Of a DNA stretch of 49,700 nucleotides, positions 24,237 through 32,326 are shown piece by piece; within the stretch, counting starts at the first letter, position 1, and the number at the start of each line of letters is the position of its first letter. The notes below the pieces were generated by a model. That model saw only the letters and a list, made by a program, of their open reading frames with translations, was not told the DNA's origin and searched no databases. Source of the DNA: SIG710 sp045651985 (GTDB lineage Bacteria > Bacillota > Clostridia > Oscillospirales > CAG-272); assembly GCA_045651985.1 (NCBI GenBank), contig JAZRTK010000017.1, positions 1 through 49,700 of the forward strand, read 5' to 3'. The position numbers and the translations under genes were made by a program.

Positions 24237-25658
24237 TCAGAACTCTATCTTCTTTTCAATATAAGCCTTAAGCTCGGAGACGGGGATTCTTACCTGCTCC
24301 ATTGTATCTCTGTCGCGAACGGTTACGCAGTTGTCTGCGGGAGTGTTCTCGTCGCCGACCGTCTGGAAGTCAACGGTGATACAAAGAGGTGTACCTATCT
24401 CGTCCTCGCGGCGGTATCTCTTACCGATAGAGCCCGCGTCGTCGTAGTCAACCATGAAATACTTGGAAAGCTCTCCGTAGATCTCGAGCGCCTTGTCCGA
24501 AAGCTTCTTGGAAAGAGGAAGCACGGCTGCCTTGAAGGGCGCAAGCGCGGGATTGAGGCGAAGCACGGTACGAACATCGTTCTTCTCCGCATCAATAACT
24601 TCCTCGTCGTAAGCGTCGCAAAGAACGGAAAGAACCGTACGCTCAACGCCAAGGGAAGGCTCAACAACGTAGGGAACGTAGTGAGAATTTGTTTCGGGGT
24701 CGAAGTAAGTAAGGTCCTTGCCCGAGGTGTTCTGGTGCTGTGTCAGGTCGTAGTCGGTTCTGTCCGCCACGCCCCAAAGCTCGCCCCATCCGAACGGGAA
24801 CAGGAACTCAAAGTCGGTAGTTGCCTTTGAATAGAAGCACAGCTCCTCGGGATCGTGGTCGCGAAGACGGAGGTTTTCGTCCTTGAGACCTATTGCCAGA
24901 AGGAAGTTGTGGCAGAATGTTCTCCAGTAATTAAACCATTCAAGGTCGGTGCCGGGCTTGCAGAAGAACTCAAGCTCCATCTGCTCAAACTCGCGGACAC
25001 GGAAGATAAAGTTGCCGGGAGTGATCTCGTTTCTGAAGGACTTACCGATCTGCGCGATACCAAAGGGCAGCTTGCGGCGTGTGGTTCTCTGAACGTTTAC
25101 AAAGTTTGTAAAGATACCCTGCGCCGTCTCGGGACGGAGATAAACGGTGTTCTTTGCGTCCTCGGTTACGCCCTGGAAGGTCTTGAACATCAAGTTAAAC
25201 TGACGGATATCCGTGAAATTATGCTTTCCGCAGGTAGGACAGGGAATGTTATGCTCCTCAACGAAAGCCTTCATCTCGCTCTGCTCAAATGCGTCGATGG
25301 GCTTGGGAAGCTCAAAGTTGTTCTCAGAGCACCAATCCTCTATCATTTTATCCGCGCGAAAACGCTCGTGGCACTCCTTGCAGTCCATAAGTGGGTCTGA
25401 GAAGCCGGAAAGGTGGCCCGATGCAACCCATGTCTGGGGGTTCATGAGTATAGCCGCGTCAAGACCTACGTTGTAGGGGTTCTCCTGCACGAACTTTTTC
25501 CACCATGCGCGCTTGACGTTATTCTTCAGCTCAACGCCGAGAGGTCCGTAGTCCCAAGTATTCGCCAGACCGCCGTAGATCTCGGAACCGGGGAAGATAA
25601 ATCCTCTGGTCTTGCAAAGGGCAACGATTTTTTCCATTGTCTTTTCTGTGTTTTTCAT
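24237..25658 (-). CDS. glyS: Glycine--tRNA ligase, homodimer type
   Basis: A 473-residue class II synthetase of the alpha2 (eukaryote-like) type that charges tRNA-Gly, not the alpha2-beta2 bacterial type. Visible: IYGGLANTWDYGPLG (about 23-37), a zinc-type pair CKEC (92-95) with later CPTC, RPETAQGIFTNFVNVQ (about 170-185), motif 2 IGKSFRNEITPGNFIFRVREFEQME, the PYVVEPSLGVERTVLSVLCDAY motif 3 (about 330-351) and a C-terminal anticodon-binding domain (about 370-473). GGAG lies 8 nt before the ATG. It is 46 nt behind the LCP-type gene and may share its transcript; its own terminator follows. Confidence 0.96.
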   Translation of the reverse strand: MKNTEKTMEKIVALCKTRGFIFPGSEIYGGLANTWDYGPLGVELKNNVKRAWWKKFVQENPYNVGLDAAILMNPQTWVASGHLSGFSDPLMDCKECHERFRADKMIEDWCSENNFELPKPIDAFEQSEMKAFVEEHNIPCPTCGKHNFTDIRQFNLMFKTFQGVTEDAKNTVYLRPETAQGIFTNFVNVQRTTRRKLPFGIAQIGKSFRNEITPGNFIFRVREFEQMELEFFCKPGTDLEWFNYWRTFCHNFLLAIGLKDENLRLRDHDPEELCFYSKATTDFEFLFPFGWGELWGVADRTDYDLTQHQNTSGKDLTYFDPETNSHYVPYVVEPSLGVERTVLSVLCDAYDEEVIDAEKNDVRTVLRLNPALAPFKAAVLPLSKKLSDKALEIYGELSKYFMVDYDDAGSIGKRYRREDEIGTPLCITVDFQTVGDENTPADNCVTVRDRDTMEQVRIPVSELKAYIEKKIEF

Positions 25659-25704
25659 TTATGTCTCCATTCTGCCGTTCGGACGGCAAATTTATTTACC
25701 GATC

Positions 25705-26745
25705 TTATTTCCTGTAGTTTTTAAACGCGTCGGTGCACCCCTTCATATTGGGAACGAAATTAAGCACGCCGCCAACCGTCTTGTACTCACCGGGAGGATC
25801 TATCGTCACAGGCGAGAATCTCGAATAAGAGAATATCAGGTCGAGATTAGCGTTCAAGTCGTTGGTAGTAAAATCAGTGATGAACATTTTCTCCGCTTTC
25901 TTGAAAAGCGCCGTCGCCTTTGTTATGTAGGTTCTGATATCCGTCTCGCTTGTAAGCTTGCGCATGACGGCTTTTGCAAAATCCACAGTCGTCTTCATTC
26001 TGGAATGCTCCGTGCCCTCGTAGGAATTGAAGCGAAGGACCTTTAGCGCGTCCTCGCCGTTCAATGTCTGCACGCCCGCCTTGATGTCGATGTTCAAGTG
26101 ACCTCTGTTGTCGGTGTACTGCATATCGCATGGAACGTTAAAGGAAACTCCGTCGATGATGTCCAGCATGGCCGGAAATTCGTTCATGCTGACCACAGCG
26201 TATCTGTCAACCGTAACGCCCGAGATCTTTTCAACGGACTTTTTAAATTCCGCAATTCCGTATTCCTCAAAAATTCTGCCAAGGAAGACCGACTCGCCTT
26301 TATAGCTGACCACCGTATAAGGGCTGAAGGTGGCAAACGCGAACTCCTCCCTTTCCTTACTTACGCACACGAGCATGATCGTGTCGGCTGTAATTTCACG
26401 GTAAATTCCGTCCGCAACGGAGCTACCCGCCTCGGTGTCGGATTCATAATCCACCAGACCCGAAACGCTGTCGGGATCGTATATATCGTAGAAAAGCGAG
26501 GGGGCGTAGTCAAGTCCCAAAAAGAGCATGTTGAAGGAATCCCCCTGAAGCTCTTCCCTGTTGTTATTCCCGTCCGAGGTGTCAAGCCCAAAGTCGTCGT
26601 CCGTACCGCTGACGATCATATCGTCGGGCAGATCGTCGTTCTTGCCCGTACCGAATACCAGCGCAACTATAAGACATGCCAACGCCGCAAAAGTCACAAA
26701 GGAAATCACAAACGTTACAGCAAAGTTTCTTATTGATGAAAGCAA
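25705..26745 (-). CDS. LytR-CpsA-Psr (LCP) family protein
   Basis: A 346-residue membrane-anchored protein. One membrane helix (about 10-32) is followed by an acidic linker and the LCP core: NMLFLGLDYAP, ADTIMLVCVSK, AFATFSPYTVV, VSMNEFPAMLDIIDGVSF and GVQTLNGEDALKVLRF. LCP proteins transfer undecaprenyl-linked glycopolymers onto peptidoglycan. The usual Asp and Arg of the second half look altered (LRFNSYEGTEHSRMKTT in place of the R-x-R...D-x-x-R-x-x-R-Q pattern), so activity may differ. I prefer the TTG at 26745, since GGAGG is 8 nt upstream; a GTG at 26754 is possible but sits on the ribosome site. It has its own promoter and precedes glyS. Confidence 0.8.
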   Translation of the reverse strand: MLSSIRNFAVTFVISFVTFAALACLIVALVFGTGKNDDLPDDMIVSGTDDDFGLDTSDGNNNREELQGDSFNMLFLGLDYAPSLFYDIYDPDSVSGLVDYESDTEAGSSVADGIYREITADTIMLVCVSKEREEFAFATFSPYTVVSYKGESVFLGRIFEEYGIAEFKKSVEKISGVTVDRYAVVSMNEFPAMLDIIDGVSFNVPCDMQYTDNRGHLNIDIKAGVQTLNGEDALKVLRFNSYEGTEHSRMKTTVDFAKAVMRKLTSETDIRTYITKATALFKKAEKMFITDFTTNDLNANLDLIFSYSRFSPVTIDPPGEYKTVGGVLNFVPNMKGCTDAFKNYRK

Positions 26746-26789
26746 TAACTTCACCTCCGCATCGATCTGAATTTTTGTAAATTCATTAT

Positions 26790-26818
26790 ATTATATAACA
26801 TTTGCGACGTGAAATCAA
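26790..26818 (-). promoter_or_regulatory. Sigma-A promoter of the LCP-type gene
   Basis: TTGATT (26813-26818), 17-nt spacer, TATAAT (26790-26795) on the minus strand, 45 nt upstream of the chosen start codon. Confidence 0.75.
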
Positions 26819-27111
26819 GTCCTCCCCGTTAAATTTTTGCTTTGACCGCATTTTTTATCAAAAAAGCCCCAAAACCCTTGTATTTCAAGGGTTCTTTGAA
26901 GAAAATTAAACAACTCCACAGGATTTCATGTGCGATTTGTATATCTGTCGCAATTAGATTGACGTCTAATGCATAGATTATATCTAACTTTTTTGTTTTA
27001 TATGCGTCTCATCTAATGTTTTAATAAGACGAGCCCCTACAACAATTCACCTTTTAACCGATAACAACGGCGTGCAGCGGTCGGCAACCATGCCGAGACA
27101 GATTTTTACAC
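26819..27111. other. AT-rich intergenic region with inverted repeats, no gene seen
   Basis: About 290 bp. Two inverted repeats are visible: AACCCTTG/CAAGGGTT with a 5-nt loop at 26874-26894, and ATTAGA/TCTAAT with a 6-nt spacer at 26953-26970. I see no convincing reading frame, promoter or RNA gene. It marks the left edge of the lipoprotein cluster. Confidence 0.4.
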
Positions 27112-27138
27112 AAAAAAGCACGGCTCGCCGTGCTCTTT
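27112..27138 (-). terminator. Terminator of the first lipoprotein paralogue
   Basis: Stem AGCACGGC/GCCGTGCT (27117-27134) with a 2-nt loop, followed on the minus strand by a T-run. It lies shortly after the stop codon at 27147. Confidence 0.8.
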
Positions 27139-27146
27139 TATCTGTT

Positions 27147-28271
27147 TTATTCTGTAGGGCCGATGCAGAATACGTATGTCACGTTGCCGCCGACGCCATC
27201 ATACGACGTGTCCCAAACCGCTGTCACTTCGTAAACGAAATTGCCGTCTTGGTTTATCTGAAACATCGTTCCGTCAACGACTTCGACCTGTTCCGCCACG
27301 GAGAAAATATTGTCCTGTTCATGCAGATCGACGATCGCCCAACGTTTTATAGTGATCTCCGGCATACGGTAGAAATCAAAAGCCAATTTAGCGTAGACTC
27401 CGCCCGTCACGTCATAATATTTATCATTTGAAAGTCTGGGCATAACGTCGATAAATTCCTTGCTTGCGGGGTGTGAGCTGTCGTACATTTTCGCTGCGTC
27501 GGTTCCGTCGCCCACGGGGTAAAACCAACTGCTCGTTCCCATACTCGCTTTTATCGATGCGTCGGGAGTGATGACCGCCAAGGTCGGGGGCTCGCTGAGA
27601 TCGGGATCCTTTATTCCCTCGGGCAGCTCTTCTCTGCCTTTCACTCCAACGTAGATTGCGTCAAATGAGGTACAATCGGAAATAGGTGTCCTCAGTATCT
27701 CCGCCGCCACAAGCCACCCCGACATATCGTCGGTGTGTACCTCGGGGTCGTTGGTCTGCTCCACTTCAAGGGTAAGAGTGCCGTTGTCAACCACCGCGTT
27801 CCGCACGCCGTATCTGAACGACCCGCTGGGAGCTTCCACGTACGCCGCCAAAATAAGCTTTTCTTCAAAGAACTCTGCATCACAATGATCGGTGGCAGCC
27901 TTAAACCCCGCGCCCAGATTCCCGCCGAATCTGTAATCCAGAGCAAAGACCTCTCCGTAGTCCTCGATAAATTTGGCAAGCTCCTCTGTGCTGTCGATCT
28001 TGTAAAGCGGAAGATGCTTTCTGGGATAAGTATGACTGACCGTGTCGGGATTGACTATTCCCTGTGTTACACGCTCGTCGTCCGTCCAGTTTGCCCAGGA
28101 GCTGTGCCAATCGCAAAGGTCGATTTCAATTATCTCGGCCCCTATGTCAGCAGGTCCTCCTTCGATTTTGGGCAGATCCGTAGTACCGCCGCCGTCATTT
28201 TTCGGCGTTGCCGAAGCGCAGGATGCCAAAAGCAATGTCGTAGCGGCAAGAACCATAAATAACTTCTTCAC
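27147..28271 (-). CDS. Lipoprotein of unknown function, paralogue A
   Basis: A 374-residue predicted lipoprotein: signal peptide with lipobox LASC (Cys at residue 18). After a Pro/Gly-rich linker comes SSWANWTDDERVTQGIV, then a region (about 105-205) with FFEEKLILAAYVEAPSGSFRYGV and NGTLTLEVEQTNDPE that weakly recalls PrcB_C-like domains, and a second domain to the end (VTYVFCIGPTE). The start is a GTG at 28271 with AGGGGGA 7 nt upstream. It shares order and motifs with the protein at 28625-29728 and the decayed copy between them, so it belongs to a tandem family. Its own ECF-type promoter lies at 28314-28340. Function unknown. Confidence 0.8.
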   Translation of the reverse strand: MKKLFMVLAATTLLLASCASATPKNDGGGTTDLPKIEGGPADIGAEIIEIDLCDWHSSWANWTDDERVTQGIVNPDTVSHTYPRKHLPLYKIDSTEELAKFIEDYGEVFALDYRFGGNLGAGFKAATDHCDAEFFEEKLILAAYVEAPSGSFRYGVRNAVVDNGTLTLEVEQTNDPEVHTDDMSGWLVAAEILRTPISDCTSFDAIYVGVKGREELPEGIKDPDLSEPPTLAVITPDASIKASMGTSSWFYPVGDGTDAAKMYDSSHPASKEFIDVMPRLSNDKYYDVTGGVYAKLAFDFYRMPEITIKRWAIVDLHEQDNIFSVAEQVEVVDGTMFQINQDGNFVYEVTAVWDTSYDGVGGNVTYVFCIGPTE

Positions 28272-28313
28272 AAATATATCCCCCTGTCAAATCTTGAGAT
28301 CTCTACCTATAAA

Positions 28314-28340
28314 GACGGGAAAAGTGTAACGGCTGTTACA
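28314..28340 (-). promoter_or_regulatory. ECF-sigma-type promoter of paralogue A inside a 15-bp palindrome
   Basis: On the minus strand TGTAAC (28335-28340), 17-nt spacer, CGTC (28314-28317), the pattern of Bacillus SigX/SigM-like promoters. The -35 box lies in a perfect inverted repeat with 15-bp arms (28316-28330 and 28335-28349) and a 4-nt loop, which might also end the upstream transcript. The 19 bp from CGTC downward are identical to those of the promoter at 29772-29797. Confidence 0.65.
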
Positions 28341-28395
28341 CTTTTCCCGAAACTTTTCCAATAACTGTTATCGTGCGGACTGCACCGCGATTTTA

Positions 28396-28620
28396 TCAAG
28401 CGAATCTATGTGTTGGTCCGACACTGAACACATAGGGTACCTTGCCGCCGACTCCGTCGGCATCCTCCTAAACGACAGTCACCTCATAAACGTAAGTGTC
28501 TTGTCTGTTGATATTGAAGAACTTTCCGCCTCTCGCCTCGACCGTCTACGCAGACCCATCCAAGTCGTCAGAATCCTCCGTTTTAATGTTCCGACGGCGG
28601 AAGCACGCTCTCATCGTAAT
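28396..28620 (-). pseudogene. Decayed C-terminal remnant of a third lipoprotein paralogue
   Basis: Between the two intact paralogues one minus-strand frame still reads GGKFFNINRQDTYVYEVTVV, a stop, then EDADGVGGKVPYVFSVGPT and a stop at 28396-28398. This aligns with GTMFQINQDGNFVYEVTAVW and DGVGGNVTYVFCIGPT of paralogue A. The residue that is Trp in both intact copies is TAG here (28468-28470), and a second in-frame TAG lies at 28546-28548. About 70 codons of similarity remain and no start or N-terminal part exists, since the intact paralogue B ends directly upstream. It is a fragment from a tandem duplication followed by deletion and decay. Confidence 0.75.
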
Positions 28621-28624
28621 ACCC

Positions 28625-29728
28625 CTAACGGTCTCCGACGCAGAAATAGTAATCCACCGAACCTCCGACACCGTTGACCTTTTCCCACGAAGCACTCAAA
28701 GAGTAAACGTAACAGCCACTGGTGTTAAGAGGGAAAATTATTCCGTCGTCCGTAACGTACGTATCGACATCATAATAAAAATCACGTTCTTTGAAATTTT
28801 CAATACTCCAACGGGTTATGTGGATCGTCGGGTTTCCGGGAAAATCAAAGGCAAGTTTTCCGTATACCATCCCCGATTCTCCGTAAAAATCGGCAGTGGA
28901 AATATACGGGACCACGTCAAAGAAATCGTCGGAATACGGGTGGTCGCTGTCGGCAATTACTCCACCACCGTCTCTCTCGTACCAATGAAAGCTGCCGTTG
29001 ATCGCCTCGGCCTTGTCGCCCGGAACAAACACGGTCAAAATAGGTGCCTCAGACCAATAAGCAAACTCCGAAACGTATATTCCCGCATAAACGGCGTCAA
29101 AGGAAGTGCAGTTTTTAATATCCTCCCTTTTCACTTCAGCCGTCATGAGCCAGCCCGACATATCAGCGGTATAGGCTTCAGGGTCGTTTCTTTGAATAAT
29201 TTCGACAAGAAGCTCACCGTCGTCAACGCTGACACGCCCCACGTTGTACCTAAAAGAGCCACTACTCGCTTCCATATATGCCACCAAGAGAATCTTTTCC
29301 TCAAAAAAATCGGCGTTGCAATGGTCGGTGGCGTAAGCGAATCCCACGAACGTATCGTACGACGCCTGCATGGAATAAACGTCGCCATAGTCTGAAACAA
29401 ACTTTTTAAGAGCCTCCTCGCTGTCGATCATGTAGAGCGGCAAGTGAGTTTTTGAATCATTCTTTTTGAACGCCTCTGCGTTAACGATCCCCTGCATTAT
29501 TTTTTCATCTTCCGTCCAGTTTGCCCAAGAGCTATAAGAACGGTTACTCACACGTCCGATTTTGGGAACATCCGTTTCGTCAGCGGGAGTTTCGGTAGAC
29601 TCACCGTCGGGCGTCTCGGTCATTTCACCGCCGCTTATCAGCGGCGTCTTATCATCAAGGGACGGTTTTTCTGCGCACGACGCAAAAAGAAGAACCAAAG
29701 CAGCTAAAAGTATCAGTATTTTCTTCAT
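28625..29728 (-). CDS. Lipoprotein of unknown function, paralogue B
   Basis: A 367-residue predicted lipoprotein with signal peptide MKKILILLAALVLLFASCA (lipobox Cys at 18) and a Thr/Glu/Asp-rich linker. The body repeats the layout of paralogue A: SSWANWTEDEKIMQGIV, ATDHCNADFFEEKILLVAYME, SSGSFRYNVGRVSVDDG, DMSGWLMTAEV, CTSFDAVYAG, KLAFDFPGNPTIHITRW and VNGVGGSVDYYFCVG. Function unknown; cell-envelope attached. Its ribosome site and signal-peptide region are an exact 78-bp copy of those of the leucine-rich lipoprotein at 30168-32285. An ECF-type promoter lies at 29772-29797 and a truncated ECF sigma gene sits just upstream. Confidence 0.8.
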   Translation of the reverse strand: MKKILILLAALVLLFASCAEKPSLDDKTPLISGGEMTETPDGESTETPADETDVPKIGRVSNRSYSSWANWTEDEKIMQGIVNAEAFKKNDSKTHLPLYMIDSEEALKKFVSDYGDVYSMQASYDTFVGFAYATDHCNADFFEEKILLVAYMEASSGSFRYNVGRVSVDDGELLVEIIQRNDPEAYTADMSGWLMTAEVKREDIKNCTSFDAVYAGIYVSEFAYWSEAPILTVFVPGDKAEAINGSFHWYERDGGGVIADSDHPYSDDFFDVVPYISTADFYGESGMVYGKLAFDFPGNPTIHITRWSIENFKERDFYYDVDTYVTDDGIIFPLNTSGCYVYSLSASWEKVNGVGGSVDYYFCVGDR

Positions 29729-29740
29729 AACAGACCTCCT
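29663..29740. repeat. Exact 78-bp direct repeat, copy 1
   Basis: Identical over 78 bp to 32220-32297. It covers the ribosome-binding site, the start codon and the first 22 codons of paralogue B, stopping within the codons just after the lipobox. Sequence on either side differs, so the identity is limited to the export signal. Confidence 0.9.
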
Positions 29741-29771
29741 GTTTTTGTAAAATAATATCTCTACCTATAAA

Positions 29772-29797
29772 GACGGAGAAATCGCGAGAATGTTACA
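29772..29797 (-). promoter_or_regulatory. ECF-sigma-type promoter of paralogue B
   Basis: On the minus strand TGTAAC (29792-29797), 16-nt spacer, CGTC (29772-29775). From CGTC on, 19 bp (CGTCTTTATAGGTAGAGAT) match the paralogue A promoter exactly while the spacers differ, so the -10 region and initial transcript are conserved. It lies 44 nt upstream of the paralogue B start codon. Confidence 0.65.
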
Positions 29798-29822
29798 TTT
29801 TTCTGCCAAAACAGAGCGACCG

Positions 29823-30071
29823 TCAGTTTATAATTATTTCGGGAAAAATAATAGATAATTTTAGAAATCTATTGCTATTCCAAACGCCGAGCAGAGCGTC
29901 ATTTACACACTCTTCCGCATCCTCTCTGCTGTGCAGTATGTTATATGAAAGCGAATACGCAAGTCTGCCGTATTTTTCCGCCATATATTTTATTGCATTC
30001 TCCGTACGGGAAAGAAATAACCTTATTATCTCCCTGTCTTCCCGTGTTTCTTTTAAGGTGTCACTTTTCAA
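29823..30071 (-). pseudogene. Truncated ECF sigma factor (region 2 only)
   Basis: An 82-residue frame that begins like a clostridial ECF sigma factor: REDREIIRLFLSRTENAIKYMAEKYGRLAYSLSYNIL, then SREDAEECVNDALLGVWN, which is sigma region 2 with the -10-recognition part. After VWN the sequence turns into an unrelated AT-rich tail (SNRFLKLSIIFPE) and stops; region 4, needed to read the -35 box, is absent and not found downstream. Start is a TTG at 30071 with AAAGGAG 7 nt upstream. It may be a dead remnant or a small product that binds core polymerase. It stands directly upstream of genes with ECF-type promoters. Confidence 0.75.
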
Positions 30072-30167
30072 GATGGGTCTCCTTTCTTCGAGGTCTATCC
30101 GGAATATCCTCTAAACAATAAGTAAGCTCCGAATGGCAAACATAACATTTTTATTTCGGTCTCGATA

Positions 30168-32285
30168 TCAACAACCATAGAAGGCTGTCGCAAACTTGCT
30201 ATCTTCAAGAATAACCGTCTTAATAGGCTTATATTCTCCGTCGATGAGCTCCATATGGAATTCGACCTTCCTTGACGGAACGAACTTTGAATGATCCGCC
30301 CAGAACTGCATCGTGACAACTGTTATGCCTTCAGAAGAGACTTCCTCCGAGATTACCGACAAAACGGGTGAAAAGCCTCCTCTTCCAAGCATAGCATAAC
30401 CGTCGTCGAGCTTCAATATCTTATCATCATCAAAAATAAGCTCATCGCCACTTACTCCAAGGTATTTTTCAGCATATGCTTTTATCTCTTCCTCGGTCCT
30501 TGAACCGTAACCTCCAGATATGTAATCAAGGCGGCCTATTATGAAATCGCAAAGGCCGAAGGAACGAAGCCCCTCTTTCTTCACAGATTCAAAATCTCTG
30601 TCAGAGCCAACACTGTATATGTAGTTCACAGCGGGAGAGATGTCATTTATATGCTCCCCAGGCCATTTGAATTCATCTTTCTTTACGAAAGTGGTATACA
30701 TTCCATCGAAAAAGACAAGCTCGTGTGTTCCCACGGGAAGTATCTTCGATTCACCCGATATTACCTCTAATTTCAGCACCGGACACTCCTCCACAATGCT
30801 GCCGTCCTCTACGACGGGAAAGCCCTCAAAATATATCTCAAAATCGCCTATCTCAATACCGCGCAGATCTTCATAAACACCGACCTCCAGACCGCAACGT
30901 TCTTCAAAAACGTCTATTTCGCCGTCAACGAGGGCTTTCATCGTCTCATAGAGATATTCATGTCCTTCGGGAACATCCAAAAAGCTTATATCATATTCAC
31001 ATTCGGGAGAAATAAGATTTGCAGGCTTTTTTATATCATTCCACTGTTGCTTTGTTCCTTTATATTCGATCTTCTTCAGATCAAAGCAATTCCATAACGC
31101 CTTTTCACCTATGGATTTTAAGCTCGCGGGAAGCTCAACATACTCAAGACCGGAAAAGGCGTATGCTGCAATATGCTCGGTTCCTTCTCTTACCGTTATG
31201 GCTTTATCAAAAGAACTGTTTGAAAGACACCATTTTCCCAAATAGCACACGTTGTCCTCGACCTCAACTATCGAGCACTCATTGAATGCGGAAGATGCCA
31301 AAAACTCTATACTGTCGGGAAGATTCACAGATTTCAGATTACAGCATCCGGAAAATGCGTCATTTTCTATTCGCTTTATACTCTCCGGCAAAATAACAGT
31401 CTTTAGCGCAGTACAATCCGCAAAGGCGCTTTCGGGAATACTTGTCACCCCTTCGGGAATACTTATCTGTTCAAGTCCGGAGCAGCCCTTAAAAGCACTG
31501 TCGCATATTCTGTGTATACTGTTGTTATCCGGGATAATACTCGTCTTACATCCCATAACAAGATAGTTTTCGGTTTCGACCTGCACGATCAAGCAGTTTC
31601 CGTCAGCATAATACCTTTTGTTTCCCGATTCCACTCGGATACTGCTGATTCCTTGGCAATAAGAGAATGCATTATCTCCGATCGATTCAAGATATTGCGG
31701 GATAACAAGCTCCTCAATTGATCCGCAGTACATAAATGACTGTTCACCTATACTGCGTACACCAAAAGGAAGATCTATATTCTTCAACGCAGAACAGTTA
31801 AAGAACGCCTTGTTCCCTATCTCCGTCACCGTAGATGGAAGAACGATGCTTTCAAGGCTTTGACAGTTTTCAAACGTGCCGCTCACAATATGAGTAATAC
31901 TGCCCTTGAGAGTCACGCTTTTCAGATTCTTGCAATTTGAAAACGCCGCCGCCCCGATTGATGTGGCATTTGTTTCAATACTTTCCAAATCTCCGCACGA
32001 CGCGAAGGCTTCCGTTCCTATATGAGTAACGCTGTCCGGTATAACGACTTTTTTGAATTGAAGCCCGTAAAAAGCTCTGTCACCGATAACCGCGACTGGC
32101 TTCCCGTTATACTCGGACGGAATGTTGAGCGTATCTCCGCGTTCGAAGCCCGCAGACGTCACCTCATATTCGGAACCGTTGTTGATTTCGGTGAATACCA
32201 GCTTGCTTGTGTTCTCTTCCGGTTTTTCTGCGCACGACGCAAAAAGAAGAACCAAAGCAGCTAAAAGTATCAGTATTTTCTTCAT
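30168..32285 (-). CDS. BspA-type leucine-rich-repeat lipoprotein
   Basis: A 705-residue predicted lipoprotein. Signal peptide with lipobox FASC (Cys at 18), then LRR_5/BspA-type repeats of about 23 residues from about residue 40 to 430 (units such as VIGDRAFYGLQFKKVVIPDSVTHIG, shown here by AFYGL, AFSNC, AFKGC, AFSGC cores). The last 270 residues form a different, acidic domain (from about 440) containing FEIYFEGFPVVEDGS and HELVFFDGMYTTF, which I do not recognise. BspA-type proteins bind host or matrix proteins in other bacteria. The ATG at 32285 is set by AGGAGGT upstream. Its signal region is a 78-bp exact copy of that of paralogue B. Confidence 0.85.
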   Translation of the reverse strand: MKKILILLAALVLLFASCAEKPEENTSKLVFTEINNGSEYEVTSAGFERGDTLNIPSEYNGKPVAVIGDRAFYGLQFKKVVIPDSVTHIGTEAFASCGDLESIETNATSIGAAAFSNCKNLKSVTLKGSITHIVSGTFENCQSLESIVLPSTVTEIGNKAFFNCSALKNIDLPFGVRSIGEQSFMYCGSIEELVIPQYLESIGDNAFSYCQGISSIRVESGNKRYYADGNCLIVQVETENYLVMGCKTSIIPDNNSIHRICDSAFKGCSGLEQISIPEGVTSIPESAFADCTALKTVILPESIKRIENDAFSGCCNLKSVNLPDSIEFLASSAFNECSIVEVEDNVCYLGKWCLSNSSFDKAITVREGTEHIAAYAFSGLEYVELPASLKSIGEKALWNCFDLKKIEYKGTKQQWNDIKKPANLISPECEYDISFLDVPEGHEYLYETMKALVDGEIDVFEERCGLEVGVYEDLRGIEIGDFEIYFEGFPVVEDGSIVEECPVLKLEVISGESKILPVGTHELVFFDGMYTTFVKKDEFKWPGEHINDISPAVNYIYSVGSDRDFESVKKEGLRSFGLCDFIIGRLDYISGGYGSRTEEEIKAYAEKYLGVSGDELIFDDDKILKLDDGYAMLGRGGFSPVLSVISEEVSSEGITVVTMQFWADHSKFVPSRKVEFHMELIDGEYKPIKTVILEDSKFATAFYGC

Positions 32286-32297
32286 AACAGACCTCCT
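32220..32297. repeat. Exact 78-bp direct repeat, copy 2
   Basis: The second copy of the 78-bp repeat at 29663-29740, covering ribosome site, start codon and signal peptide of the leucine-rich lipoprotein. The bodies of the two proteins are unrelated. Confidence 0.9.
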
Positions 32298-32326
32298 ATA
32301 AATGTGAAAAATATGCCTAAAAAGCA

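Noticed and set aside
26874..26970. Possible attachment site at the edge of the lipoprotein cluster
   Set aside because: Only short inverted repeats are present. No matching copy at the other edge, no tRNA and no integrase were found.
28396..28620. Stop-codon reassignment (TAG read as an amino acid) to rescue the third paralogue
   Set aside because: Other genes in the window end normally at TAG, for example paralogue B at 28625, and the remnant also lacks its N-terminal three quarters.
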